Positions 19,371 through 28,789 are shown, counted from the first letter of the stretch. The stretch is DNA of 64,000 bases from DAIOEK01 sp963721445 (GCA_963721445.1 CAVRIZ010000005.1:930001-994000), one strand, 5' to 3'. Numbers and translations: made by a program. The notes: a model not told the origin generated them from the sequence alone.

Positions 19371-20301
19371 ATGGGAACTGCTTCGGTCAATTCTTACGTA
19401 ATCCTGGGTGGAGCGGCTGCTTTGATTGCCGCACTTTTATGGTCCTTCGCCGCCATCCTCTTCCGAAAGCTTGGTGAGGATATTCCACCCGTTGAGTTGA
19501 ACTTGCTCAAATGCTCTCTGGCAGTTTTGGCAATGGTCGTGACAACTGTCATTTTGAGAGAGAAAATTCCATCCCTTCCCAATAGCACGCTTCTCTTACT
19601 CGCATTGAGTGGGATCATCGGGATCGGTATAGGAGACACCGCGTATTTTTTCTCTCTGAATCACCTGGGTACCCGATTGGCACTGCTGTTGGGTGTGCTG
19701 GCACCACCAATTGCCGGTTTAATTTCCCTGTTCTTTTTGGGTGAAGTATTACATCCAATTGCGTGGCTTGGAATTTTCGTCACACTTGCCGGCGTAGGCT
19801 GGGTGATCCTTCAGGAGAATAAAGGCGAGAGTAGAAAACCCGGTCTATGGAAAGGGATCGGGTTTGCATTGCTTGCCAGCTTGTCGCAAGCCGTCGGAGC
19901 TGTCTTTTCCCGGTTCGCCCTTGTGTCGTCCGATATATCTGCCTTACAAACAGCCATTGTTCGATTACTTGCAGGTATCGCTGCGCTTCTGATCATCGTG
20001 CTGTTTTTTCAGAAGAGCCGTTTCCAGTGGCTTTCCCATCCGAAAGAGACAGGCTTATCCACCCGACAGTTGTTCGGGTTTGATCGCAGCAGGCAGCCTG
20101 TTCGGTACGTACACAGCTATCTGGTTGCAGCAGGTTTCCCTTGAATATGCCCCGGTGGGAATAGCACAGACGTTGCTATCCACCAGTCCAATTTTTATCC
20201 TGCCGATCGCAGCAGCACGTGGAGAGAAGGTCACCTGGAAAGCGGTGATTGGAGTCGTCGTCTCAATACTGGGAGTAGTCTTGTTGTTCGGTTTTAGTTA
20301 A
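19371..20301 (+). CDS. EamA/DMT-family transporter (one frame break)
   Basis: About 309 residues with ten predicted helices in two EamA repeats. First repeat: ILGGAAALIAALLWSFAAILFRK; second begins near GLWKGIGFALLASLSQAVGAVFSR. Reading is lost near 20076 (GGG run) and resumes in the next frame with GLIAAGSLFGTYTAIWLQQ, ending GVVLLFGFS. Removing one G restores it. DMT transporters export metabolites or take up small molecules; the substrate is unknown. Start ATG 19371 has GGGG nearby. A TATAAT lies at 19339-19344. Confidence 0.85.
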
Positions 20302-20346
20302 CGATTGGAATGGATGAGCGAATTCCCCAATTCCAAATCAAAAAAG

Positions 20347-21060
20347 ATGAATACTTGGCAGGCGATAGTAAAGCGGATCTGGTCAGATTTTGGTTCTGTT
20401 TGCGCAGAGCTGGAAGTCTCACAATCTATTAACGTCATTCCCGGTCAATACCTTCTGACAAATCCGGCTCTGCAGGGATATTCGGAGCTGCCTGATACCG
20501 TTTTCCCTACCCATAACGCTGGATCCAGAATACGGATCGCACCTCCCATCCCGACATCCTGGGAGCCCGGTTTTCAATTGAATGGAAAGGGACCTCAGGG
20601 AAATGGATTCCACATCCCAGCTCAAACCCGCAAATTAAGCCTGGTCTGTTATCATCCCGCCCCGCAACTGATATTGGGGTTGGAGCGATTGGTTCGTTCA
20701 ACGGGTTGTGAAACGAATCTCTTTTGGAACCGACCTGCTGATATCGACCCAATACTTCCATTGCAATCCCACCTGGAAGTAGTATCGATCACAGAGGTTG
20801 AAGAAGCATTCCTCTGGGCTGATTATGTGGCTATCGATATTCCCATTCAAAATTTACCTGAAATCTTGTTGCTCCGGGATAAGCTCGGTTCAGCGATCCA
20901 TGGAAAACCAATCGAAATTCTTATCAGGATAGATATGCCCTGTGGGGGGATTGGAGAATGTGGAATTTGTAGTATCCCAACCCACAAGAAAAGTTGGAAG
21001 TTAGCCTGTAAAGACGGTCCGGTGTTCAGACTGAATGAGTTAGCGGGTGAAGCAGGTTAG
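20347..21060 (+). CDS. PyrK-like iron-sulfur flavoprotein subunit homologue
   Basis: About 237 residues from ATG 20347 (other in-frame starts at 20305 and 20311). The C terminus has CGGIGECGICSIP then LACKDGPVF, matching the [2Fe-2S] ligand region of PyrK, the electron-transfer subunit of dihydroorotate dehydrogenase B. The N-terminal half, which should bind FAD (around INVIPGQYLL), is strongly diverged and lacks an obvious RPLSI flavin motif. No pyrD is nearby. It may be a repurposed PyrK paralogue. It follows the DMT gene and its TAG overlaps, out of phase, the TAA of the convergent glycosyltransferase. Confidence 0.6.
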   Translation: MNTWQAIVKRIWSDFGSVCAELEVSQSINVIPGQYLLTNPALQGYSELPDTVFPTHNAGSRIRIAPPIPTSWEPGFQLNGKGPQGNGFHIPAQTRKLSLVCYHPAPQLILGLERLVRSTGCETNLFWNRPADIDPILPLQSHLEVVSITEVEEAFLWADYVAIDIPIQNLPEILLLRDKLGSAIHGKPIEILIRIDMPCGGIGECGICSIPTHKKSWKLACKDGPVFRLNELAGEAG

Positions 21061-22250
21061 TGGTTAATGATATCGTTGTAAAAATCGTGGATGGAAATCC
21101 GTACTTTGTTCGCATCCACTCTTTCACGTATGATCTCACGGTTGATCAAAGCGGCTTGCTGGCGCAGGATCGTATTGTGAATCCCTTCAATAATTCCATG
21201 AGCGATCGACATCGGGTCCCGTGGATTGACTAAAATTCCATTCCGGCCATTTTCGATCCATTCCCTGATCGAATCAATATCGCCGGCAATTGGAAAGCAT
21301 CCGAGTGCCATTCCTTCCAGCATGGAATTAGGCGTGCCGTCATGGATTGCTGGAGAAATCAGGATCTGACAATCCAGGTATCTCCGCCAGAGTGTCTCTT
21401 GAGGTTCTGGTCCCAGTAAGAGAACTGAGTCACCGAGATGAAGTTTATTCACCCACTTCTCAGCATCGATCTGACCCTTCATGGCAGCGCCCAGGAATCT
21501 GGTCTGGGGTTCCTGTTTTAATACCAATGGTATGGCTTGGAAGAAACTATCATTCATTACATACGCAGGTCGTATACCGCGAGGATTGATCACATTAATG
21601 GGCACATCACTTCCCACCGAGAATCGCCGGCGTTCATTGGCAATCTCCTCCAGGTGGATAAGGTCCAGACCACCATTACCCGGAGCAAATTGAGTCGGTA
21701 TATTTCTCCGCAAGCCCCATTTCTTTGCCAGCCAGATATCTCTGAAACAATCCGCCATGAAACCATTCGCCCTGCGGACGGCTGCTCGTGTTAAGTTCCT
21801 CATCAATAAAGATCCGCCTGCATGCAGGGTAAAGTCATTACCCCAGGTGGATATGATGACCCGGTACTTGGAAGGCGTGTAACTGGCCAACATTCCTTCA
21901 AACGGAATCCGCAATGCATGGACCAGGTCTGGTTTGATGCTGTCAATTAATCCTTGATAGTGCGGACTAGCCCGCATGACACTGATCGGACCAGCATAAT
22001 ATCGTAGACCCAGCAAGGCTAGTCTGAACCTCTGAATCAACGTTCGCCTTATTCCATCAGATTTTTGAGGATATACTGCCTTGAAAGATGCCGCTCCTGC
22101 CAGTGGCAGGATATGCATTTCGGTTACCCCGACTGGTTGCTCACATGGATACGAAGAGATAAGAACGATCTCATGTCCAAGTCTGACCACCTGTTTGATC
22201 CACCCACGAGTAGTTGGGCTGCGTCCATCAGCAACCAATGCAATTCTCAT
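21057..22250 (-). CDS. GT4-family glycosyltransferase (last gene of the polysaccharide operon)
   Basis: 397 residues, GT-B fold. N-terminal Rossmann half starts RIALVADGRSPTTRGWIKQV; the donor-binding half has RGIRPAYVMNDSFFQAIPLV, LGAAMKG, LLGPEPQETLWRRYLDCQILISPAIHDGTPNSMLEGMA, where the E of SMLEG is in the usual donor-sugar position. It should transfer a sugar from a nucleotide donor to a growing surface glycan. Its start overlaps the stop of the upstream glycosyltransferase by four bases (ATGA), so translation is coupled. Confidence 0.85.
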   Translation of the reverse strand: MRIALVADGRSPTTRGWIKQVVRLGHEIVLISSYPCEQPVGVTEMHILPLAGAASFKAVYPQKSDGIRRTLIQRFRLALLGLRYYAGPISVMRASPHYQGLIDSIKPDLVHALRIPFEGMLASYTPSKYRVIISTWGNDFTLHAGGSLLMRNLTRAAVRRANGFMADCFRDIWLAKKWGLRRNIPTQFAPGNGGLDLIHLEEIANERRRFSVGSDVPINVINPRGIRPAYVMNDSFFQAIPLVLKQEPQTRFLGAAMKGQIDAEKWVNKLHLGDSVLLLGPEPQETLWRRYLDCQILISPAIHDGTPNSMLEGMALGCFPIAGDIDSIREWIENGRNGILVNPRDPMSIAHGIIEGIHNTILRQQAALINREIIRERVDANKVRISIHDFYNDIINH

Positions 22251-23356
22251 GATCGATTTACCTCGTTCATTACCAGTATAAAGACATTTACCATTTTTTC
22301 GAGGTTGATCTCTTCTAGAACGATGCGAAATGATTCTTTCCCCATATTATTCAATGCTGTCCGGTTGGATAAGGCAGCCACCAGACTTGTTTGCAGATCA
22401 TCCAGATCCCCTGGTTTAATTTGCCAGCCATTGCCTGACCGGACCAGATCTGATTGGGTGCCGTCACCTTCCGCAACGATGATGGGCAAACCAAAAGACA
22501 TCGCCTGTTGAACAGCCAGACCGCCTGTACCAGGCAGAACAAAAAGATCTGCCTGGTTGAAATATATGTCAAGGTCTGAGCCTGTTAAAGCACCTGTAAA
22601 TTGGGTTGAAGGATAAATGGATGCGGCTACCTTCTCCAGGCGGAGGCGATCCGGTCCATCACCGACAATGACAAGTTCAGGCTGCAGGTCCCGCGGTAAA
22701 GTTGAGCACGCCTTCAGAAGCAAATCCAAACGTTTTCGTTCCTGCAACCGCCCAACAAATAAGACATTTATCCGTCCCACCCGCCCGGAACGATTCGGCA
22801 TGGATTGTACAGGGGCTGGAGCAACTGCATTAGGAGCCACAAAAATTCTGTCTGGCGGAAATCCCTGCTTGGAATATTCATCCGCGCCAGCCTGGCTATA
22901 AGCAATGATTGCATCAAACGATCGGATGAACTGGCGTCGATGTTGATTTCCCCAGCCCGAGAGGAACCCGCCACTTTTTGGAGAGCCCAATCCCCATCCG
23001 ATCACCGGGCGGTTGCGTTTATGCATCCAACGGATGGCTCCTGGCGTTGCCAGGTAACGGGGATTGGCTTCCATGATGAGCACATCGGGCTGCCAATCTG
23101 CCAGCCATTTCAGCAGATTTCGTTGCCAGCAGAGATACATTCTACCGGAAAACAGATGCCAGTTCTCCGCGTGCACAAATTGCGCGTTCTGAATGGTTTC
23201 GCTGACCTCAATTTTTTCAATCGGCCGTGGATCACCTGCGAAAACAGACAATCCTCCTGCACATCGTTGCCGAATCATTTCAAATAATGGTACACGATAG
23301 AATGGCATCACCCGTTGCTGCAACCCGACCCGGCCTGTAAATTTAGGATCAATCAT
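22247..23356 (-). CDS. GT4-family glycosyltransferase
   Basis: 369 residues. Contains VNVLFVGRLQERKRLDLLL-like beginning of the C-terminal domain (near residue 200), IVGDGPDRLRLEKVA and the donor site GTGGLAVQQAMSFGLPIIVAEGDG, the classic GT4 pattern. Acceptor and sugar unknown. It overlaps both neighbours by four bases within the wecC-wecB-GT-GT-GT operon. Confidence 0.88.
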   Translation of the reverse strand: MIDPKFTGRVGLQQRVMPFYRVPLFEMIRQRCAGGLSVFAGDPRPIEKIEVSETIQNAQFVHAENWHLFSGRMYLCWQRNLLKWLADWQPDVLIMEANPRYLATPGAIRWMHKRNRPVIGWGLGSPKSGGFLSGWGNQHRRQFIRSFDAIIAYSQAGADEYSKQGFPPDRIFVAPNAVAPAPVQSMPNRSGRVGRINVLFVGRLQERKRLDLLLKACSTLPRDLQPELVIVGDGPDRLRLEKVAASIYPSTQFTGALTGSDLDIYFNQADLFVLPGTGGLAVQQAMSFGLPIIVAEGDGTQSDLVRSGNGWQIKPGDLDDLQTSLVAALSNRTALNNMGKESFRIVLEEINLEKMVNVFILVMNEVNRS

Positions 23357-24384
23357 AGTTGTAGCACATCCAGATAGTGTTCTACCATCAAATCCAATCC
23401 AAACCGGTTCACCGCAGTCTCCCGAGCAGACCGGCGATAATCAAACAGATTATCCAATAATTGATTGCCTGCAGATTGAAAATCTCCGACACAAACCGGA
23501 TCCATTTGCCAGACATCGGTTCCATATGGTAAAACAATGCCGGAAGATTTGGGCACCAGTTCTTTGATCGCACCTGATTCATACGCAACCACAGGTAATC
23601 CACAGGCAAGAGCTTCCACCACCGAATTAGGACATGCGGGATTCATTTCGACGGAAAAAAACAAATGTGATTTGCGTAATTCATCTGGAATTTTTTCTCG
23701 GGGCACAATTCCAAGCCAATCCACGCGTCCCGGGAGCTGTTCTTCGACCTTACCTCTTACCTGTGATGGAACATCTCCCGCAATCACCAAATGGATAGGC
23801 AGCTTCTGATAACCATGCCAGTTGGAGAGTGCGCAGGCGGCATTGTAGAGGCCAAGCTCCAGACCATTTTTGAGATGTCCTTCCACAACCATCACGCGGA
23901 TTACATCCTGCAATGCTGGCGACTCTTGCGCAGGAAAATAACTGACCAGATCAACACCATTGTAAATGGTATGGGTTGGTTTATCTACAGGTTTATAGAC
24001 CCTATCCCACCATTGTTGCGAGAAATGACTCTGATAGACGATCTCTGTGGCTACATTCTTTCGTATATATTGCAGGATCCAATTATTGATCTCAGAGCGA
24101 ATATAATGGCGGACACCCGTAAACCGCACCCGGTGGACCCAATTCATCCCATTCAACCGTTGAATGATTGGAATACCTTTATTTTTAACATTGGACAGGG
24201 TTTGCAAGTGGCGACTGCCGGCAATTACCAGAACGGCACCAAGATTCGGAGTGGCAAGATCATAGGTCACCTGGATCTTACGCTTTGATAAACCCTGCAC
24301 CAATTTTTGGTGGAAGGAAGCGGGACCGCCCAATCCCTTTACATCCGGAATGATTCCAATGATTGGATAGTCACCCGTAGTCAT
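23353..24384 (-). CDS. Glycosyltransferase, GT4-like
   Basis: 343 residues. Begins PIIGIIPDVKGLGGPASFHQKL; the middle has IYNGVDLVSYFP, and the donor site is VEMNPACPNSVVEALACGLPVVAYESGAIKELV, diagnostic of GT4 enzymes. First of the three transferases after wecB; four-base overlaps on each side. Given the ManNAcA genes upstream, one of these three may transfer ManNAcA, but which one cannot be told. Confidence 0.86.
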   Translation of the reverse strand: MTTGDYPIIGIIPDVKGLGGPASFHQKLVQGLSKRKIQVTYDLATPNLGAVLVIAGSRHLQTLSNVKNKGIPIIQRLNGMNWVHRVRFTGVRHYIRSEINNWILQYIRKNVATEIVYQSHFSQQWWDRVYKPVDKPTHTIYNGVDLVSYFPAQESPALQDVIRVMVVEGHLKNGLELGLYNAACALSNWHGYQKLPIHLVIAGDVPSQVRGKVEEQLPGRVDWLGIVPREKIPDELRKSHLFFSVEMNPACPNSVVEALACGLPVVAYESGAIKELVPKSSGIVLPYGTDVWQMDPVCVGDFQSAGNQLLDNLFDYRRSARETAVNRFGLDLMVEHYLDVLQL

Positions 24385-25541
24385 ACTTTCTTCTTCCCAA
24401 TGGGTTGGTACGCCAATAGGATGTCCCGAATCCGTTCAGAGGCATGTCCATCTCCATACGGATTACTGGCTTTCGCCATCGCGTTATATGCCAATCCATC
24501 ATCCAATAATTGCCGTGTTTCCCGGATTATACGTTCAGTATTGGTGCCGATCAACTTGAGGACGCCGCTCTCCACACCTTCCGGTCGTTCCGTAACATCA
24601 CGCAATACAAGAGCGGGTATACCCAGCCCGGGAGCTTCTTCCTGAATTCCACCTGAATCAGTCAAAATCAGGCTGGCGTGTTTCATCAAGTGGATCAAAG
24701 GTAAGTAATCCAGAGGCGGTAATAGGGTAATGTTCTGATTCTTCCCGAGCAACCGATAAACCGGTTCCTGTACATTTGGATTCAGATGAACTGGATATAC
24801 AAATCGCACCTTTCCCTGATAATGATTTGCAAGCTGATCCAGCGCTGTGCAAATTTGTTCGAGTGGTTGTCCAAAATTTTCACGTCGATGAGCTGTGACC
24901 AGAACCATTCGATTCCCGCCCACCTCGGTCACTTCAAGGTTTTTCAACAATTGTTGTACTTCACGCGGTTCAGGTTGTTGAGTGATCCATTGCAATGCAT
25001 CAATGACCGGATTACCCGTCACGTGGATCGTATCTGCAGGAATCCCTTCCCTGAGAAGGTTGTCCCTGCTCCAGTTGGTCGGTGCGAAATGCAGATCGGC
25101 GACAGCGCTGGCAACCCTACGGTTGATCTCTTCCGGGAATGGTTGAGTCTTATCATGGGTTCGCAATCCGGCTTCCACATGTCCTACTTTTATTTGACGG
25201 TACGCCGCACAAATGGATGCCGCCAGGACAGTAGTCGTATCTCCCTGTACCAACACCCAATCAGGTTGCAATCGGACCAGGACCGGATCGAGGTTCGTAA
25301 ATACAGCCGCGCAAATTTGAGCCAGCGTTTGATCTGGTTTCATAATATCAAGGTCATATTCCGGGCGGATATTAAATGCCTGTAGAACCTGGTCTAACAT
25401 CTGGCGATGTTGACCTGTGGCGCAGGTGTAGATCTGGATTCCGGGGGTTTCTTTTAATATCCGCGTTACCGGAGCCATTTTAACTGCTTCGGGGCGAGTT
25501 CCATACACGGCAAGAATGCGGATCGGTTTTTTGGGCTTCAA
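24381..25541 (-). CDS. wecB: UDP-N-acetylglucosamine 2-epimerase (non-hydrolysing)
   Basis: 386 residues. Interconverts UDP-GlcNAc and UDP-ManNAc. Motifs: GTRPEAVKMAPV at the N terminus, GHVEAGLRT, HRRENFG and TDSGGIQEEAPGLG...RDVTERPEG. It follows wecC by one base and overlaps the first glycosyltransferase by four. With wecC it would supply UDP-ManNAcA for the surface polymer. Confidence 0.95.
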   Translation of the reverse strand: MKPKKPIRILAVYGTRPEAVKMAPVTRILKETPGIQIYTCATGQHRQMLDQVLQAFNIRPEYDLDIMKPDQTLAQICAAVFTNLDPVLVRLQPDWVLVQGDTTTVLAASICAAYRQIKVGHVEAGLRTHDKTQPFPEEINRRVASAVADLHFAPTNWSRDNLLREGIPADTIHVTGNPVIDALQWITQQPEPREVQQLLKNLEVTEVGGNRMVLVTAHRRENFGQPLEQICTALDQLANHYQGKVRFVYPVHLNPNVQEPVYRLLGKNQNITLLPPLDYLPLIHLMKHASLILTDSGGIQEEAPGLGIPALVLRDVTERPEGVESGVLKLIGTNTERIIRETRQLLDDGLAYNAMAKASNPYGDGHASERIRDILLAYQPIGKKKV

Positions 25542-25542
25542 A

Positions 25543-26829
25543 TTACCCCTTTACTGACTTATTATCACCCAATCTATATATCCTCATTGGGCTATTGCGC
25601 CATTCTGGAGTGTTCCATTGATTGACCACATCGAAAAGGGTGGGCTTTCTTTGCCAGGAGGCAAACAATTCTGGTTTTATCTTCTTATACTCCTGATGTG
25701 CGACCAATAGGATCACTGCGTCCACTTGGTCAGATAGAAGGCTGATGTCATGGAAAAGGTTGATCTCGTGAAAGAGATTTCCACAGGCGTACGGGTCTGT
25801 TGCGATGACTTCAGCGCCTCCTTCGTTGAGTAAACGTACAACCTCGACAGCGGGGCTCTCTCGGAAATCGTCCACGTCAGGTTTATAGCTCAATCCTAAT
25901 GCCGCAATTTTCTTCCCTTTCAAGTTGCCTAACTTTTTCTGCACCCAATCAACTACCATGCCGGGTTGGAAATCGTTCACCAGCCTGGCTGCTTTTATCA
26001 AAGATGTGATATCAGGGGCAGCCTCTACAAGGAACCATGGATCCACACTGATGCAATGTCCCCCCACCCCTGGACCGGGATTTAAGATCTTTACCCTCGG
26101 GTGCCGATTGGCTATTCTGATGGCTTCCCAAATGTCAATTTCAAATCGATCTGCCAATCGGGAGAATTCATTGGCAATTGCGATGTTGATGTCGCGGTAG
26201 GTGTTTTCCATCAATTTGACCATCTCTGCGGTGGTCGCGTCAGTGAGAACGATCTCTCCTTTGACGAAAATGGAATATAAGTCTTTCCCAATCTCCGCTG
26301 ATTTTGGGTTGATACCGCCAATTACACGCGCGTTTTCAATGAGCTCTTGCAGGATTTGTCCGGGAAGAACCCGCTCTGGGGAGTAGGCTAAATAAAAATC
26401 TTTCCCGCACTTTAATCCCGATCGCTCCAAAATTGGCTGGAGTAACCGGGTGGTTGTCTGCGGTGGTGAGGTTGATTCCAGAACTACCAGGCACCCTTTA
26501 TTGATATAGGGAACGATTGATTCGGTGGCAGCGATTACGAAACGCATATCCGCCAGTTTACCATCCTTGAATGGTGTTGGGACCGAAATAATAAAAGCAT
26601 CCGCTTTTTCTGGTTTATCCTGGAAGGTCAGATTCCCAGATGTGACCGCTTGTTTGAATAGCGGTTGCAGACCCGGTTCAACGATATGCAGACTTCCACT
26701 TCGCAGCGTGGTTAAGATGTGCTGGTTGATATCAACCCCCACCACCCTAATTCCATGAGACGCAAATGTGCTGGCGGTTGGTAATCCGATATAACCCAAG
26801 CCCACAACACAGATTTTTTGAAATGTCAC
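25543..26829 (-). CDS. wecC: UDP-N-acetyl-D-mannosamine dehydrogenase
   Basis: About 428 residues. NAD-dependent oxidation of UDP-ManNAc to UDP-ManNAcA. N-terminal Rossmann motif VVGLGYIGLPTA, PTPFKDGKLAD, ESTSPPQTT, YSPERVLPG, catalytic Cys in PGVGGHCISVDPWFLVE, and LSYKPDVDDFRESPA. The start is GTG 26829: a GAGGTG ribosome site ends five bases upstream, while an ATG at 26862 would add an unsupported extension. First gene of the polysaccharide operon; the shared intergenic region with lexA holds its promoter, which I could not define. UDP-GlcDH-family relatives acting on glucose or galactose forms are the alternative. Confidence 0.9.
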   Translation of the reverse strand: MTFQKICVVGLGYIGLPTASTFASHGIRVVGVDINQHILTTLRSGSLHIVEPGLQPLFKQAVTSGNLTFQDKPEKADAFIISVPTPFKDGKLADMRFVIAATESIVPYINKGCLVVLESTSPPQTTTRLLQPILERSGLKCGKDFYLAYSPERVLPGQILQELIENARVIGGINPKSAEIGKDLYSIFVKGEIVLTDATTAEMVKLMENTYRDINIAIANEFSRLADRFEIDIWEAIRIANRHPRVKILNPGPGVGGHCISVDPWFLVEAAPDITSLIKAARLVNDFQPGMVVDWVQKKLGNLKGKKIAALGLSYKPDVDDFRESPAVEVVRLLNEGGAEVIATDPYACGNLFHEINLFHDISLLSDQVDAVILLVAHQEYKKIKPELFASWQRKPTLFDVVNQWNTPEWRNSPMRIYRLGDNKSVKG

Positions 26830-26934
26830 TATCACCTCGAGGGTCTTAGAATCTCCTCTCATTTTAACCTATTCTTTCCATCGCACAGGTATGGATTCGA
26901 TTATCGAGGAGTGAACGCATTCATCCCACCCCGC

Positions 26935-26963
26935 TTGACAGGGAACAGATGTTCATGTATAAA
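26935..26963 (+). promoter_or_regulatory. lexA promoter
   Basis: TTGACA (26935-26940), exactly 17 bases, TATAAA (26958-26963): a near-consensus promoter. A LexA box lies in the spacer and another at the predicted transcription start, so LexA would block its own synthesis. Confidence 0.85.
26943..26954 (+). promoter_or_regulatory. LexA operator 1
   Basis: GAACAGATGTTC matches the Gram-positive-type SOS box GAAC-N4-GTTC perfectly and lies between -35 and -10. Confidence 0.85.
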
Positions 26964-26971
26964 TAATGTTA

Positions 26972-26983
26972 GAACATATGTAC
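26972..26983 (+). promoter_or_regulatory. LexA operator 2
   Basis: GAACATATGTAC has one mismatch to GAAC-N4-GTTC and lies at about +3 to +14 of the transcript. Confidence 0.65.
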
Positions 26984-27008
26984 GGTTTGTTCGCCAATGG
27001 AGGATAAC

Positions 27009-27719
27009 ATGGTTAGACGAACACAGGGATTAGGTCCCCGCCACGAAAAGATACTCGCCTATATGGAAACATACCAGAGACAATTTGGTTTTCCTCCTGC
27101 CATACGTGAAATTTGCGATGAGACACAAATTTCTTCCACATCCGTGGTGAATTACTATCTTGACCAATTGGAAAAGTGGGGCTATATCAAACGCGAGAAA
27201 AACATTTCGCGGGGAATTACCATCTTAAAGAATGCACTCGGTGTTCTGCTGGACGATAAAATCCGTCCATTTGCTAATGCAGTCGAAGACCTATTCCGAA
27301 TTCCAGTTGTTGGACGAATCGTCGCAGGTCTGCCTGTTCCGGTACCTGCGTCTGATCTGAACTATTTTGATCCAGAATCAGCCATTAGTATTGCCCGCAG
27401 TCTGCTCCCTCCCCGCGAAAAATTGGAAGACCTGTTCGCGCTGGAAGTTCAGGGAGATTCCATGATCGATGCGATGGTCAACGATGGCGACCTGGTTATC
27501 ATGAAAAGAGCCCAAGAGGCCCGCAATGGCGAGATGGTGGCAATCTGGTTGCTGGATCGGGATGAAACCACCCTCAAGTATTTCTACCGGGAAGGCACCA
27601 AAGTAAGACTTCAACCTGCCAATAAAACCATGCAGCCGATCATCATCGATGACCCCCGGGTTGTTCAGATCCAGGGTAAAGTTTTGATGGTTGTCAGGCG
27701 GTTGCCCGTGGCAGCCTAA
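27009..27719 (+). CDS. lexA: LexA SOS repressor
   Basis: 236 residues. N-terminal winged helix (IREICDETQISSTSVVNYYLDQLEKWGYI), cleavage site Ala-Gly in RIVAGLPV, catalytic Ser in GDSMIDAMV and Lys in TTLKYF. It represses DNA-damage genes until RecA filaments trigger self-cleavage. ATG 27009 is chosen because GGAGG (26999-27003) ends five bases upstream; an ATG at 26997 overlaps that ribosome site. A roughly 25-residue linker after the DNA-binding domain is longer than usual. Two operators upstream indicate autoregulation. Confidence 0.95.
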   Translation: MVRRTQGLGPRHEKILAYMETYQRQFGFPPAIREICDETQISSTSVVNYYLDQLEKWGYIKREKNISRGITILKNALGVLLDDKIRPFANAVEDLFRIPVVGRIVAGLPVPVPASDLNYFDPESAISIARSLLPPREKLEDLFALEVQGDSMIDAMVNDGDLVIMKRAQEARNGEMVAIWLLDRDETTLKYFYREGTKVRLQPANKTMQPIIIDDPRVVQIQGKVLMVVRRLPVAA

Positions 27720-27724
27720 GATAT

Positions 27725-27753
27725 AGGGTCGACGCAAGCGTCGCCACTACGAA
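27725..27753. repeat. REP-like palindromic element
   Basis: AGGGTCGACGC-AA-GCGTCGCC followed by ACTACGAA, between lexA and the convergent ZIP gene. Its right end (GCC then CTACGAA) resembles the end of a palindrome inside the transposase remnant near 34.65 kb, suggesting one dispersed family. It may also act as a weak terminator for either gene. Confidence 0.45.
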
Positions 27754-27758
27754 TATAT

Positions 27759-28571
27759 TTATCCCAACGCCACATCCAGCAACATCATGATCGCAAAACC
27801 GCCCATCGCGCCGATGGTAGCGATGTCTGTGCTTTCCCCTCGCTGAGACTCAGGAATCAATTCCTCCACTACGACATAGATCATCGCGCCGGCTGCGAAT
27901 GCCAACGCGTATGGAAGCATGGACCGCATCGATAATACCGCTGCCGCTCCAATTACAGCAGCAATTGGTTCCACCAGGCCTGAAGCCTGTCCAAGCATAA
28001 AACTCTTCAAGCGAGTAAGACCTTCTCCCCGTAAAGGAATGGAAACAGCCATTCCCTCCGGAAAGTTCTGCAGACCTATCCCAAGAGCAAGGGCTATCGC
28101 TCCTGTAAGTGAAGCCGCTGGCAAACCTGCAGCCACAGCTCCAAATCCTACCCCAACCGCCAGCCCTTCCGGGATATTATGCAATGTGATCGCCAGCACA
28201 AGCAAGACAGAACGCTGCCAGGAGGTCTTGATCCCTTCCGATTCAGACGTGGCGAGGCCCATGTGCAAATGGGGAAGGATCTTATCGATGATGAAAAGGA
28301 ACACACCACCCAATAAGAAACCGATCACAGGTGGTAACCATGGGATCATGCCCAATTCTTCTGACAGTGCAATGGATGGAATCAATAAGCTCCAACAGGA
28401 TGCGGCGACCATCACGCCGGCTGCGAATCCGAGCATGCCCGAGAGTAATTTCCTGTTGACGGTTTTATTAAAGAATACGAACGCAGCGCCAAAAGCGGTC
28501 ACTCCCCAGGTGAATAATCCTGCCAGAAGTGCCTGCAAGACCGGATGAATGGATTCTATATAACTGATCAT
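27759..28571 (-). CDS. ZIP-family divalent metal transporter (GufA-like)
   Basis: 270 residues, about eight helices. The metal-site helices carry HNIPEGLAVGVGFG and QNFPEGMAVSIPL, typical of ZIP proteins, and the loop after helix 3 has HLHMG. It imports zinc or another divalent metal. GGGTT lies before the ATG. The 3' end meets the REP-like element after lexA. About 180 bases upstream of the start, before the rplL terminator, hold nothing else I can recognise. Confidence 0.92.
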   Translation of the reverse strand: MISYIESIHPVLQALLAGLFTWGVTAFGAAFVFFNKTVNRKLLSGMLGFAAGVMVAASCWSLLIPSIALSEELGMIPWLPPVIGFLLGGVFLFIIDKILPHLHMGLATSESEGIKTSWQRSVLLVLAITLHNIPEGLAVGVGFGAVAAGLPAASLTGAIALALGIGLQNFPEGMAVSIPLRGEGLTRLKSFMLGQASGLVEPIAAVIGAAAVLSMRSMLPYALAFAAGAMIYVVVEELIPESQRGESTDIATIGAMGGFAIMMLLDVALG

Positions 28572-28756
28572 TTACAACCCTCTGGTAATTGAATATGGTT
28601 CATTATAAACAAACGAAAAAGGTCAGACAAATAAAATATGAATGTATGGATCGAATAGTCTATTTTTCGGAGATTGGGCACTGACATAGGCAGGCAATAT
28701 TTATTTTGAATAAGGCTAACTGGATGATCAAATATTAAGATTACCCGGCACCAGAT

Positions 28757-28789
28757 AATAAAAAGACAGCCAGTATACCTGGCTGTCTT
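28757..28789 (-). terminator. Terminator of the rplJL operon
   Basis: An 11-bp perfect stem (AAGACAGCCAG at 28763-28773, CTGGCTGTCTT at 28779-28789), loop TATAC, followed on the minus strand by TTTTTATTAT. It is 20 bases after the rplL stop. Confidence 0.92.
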
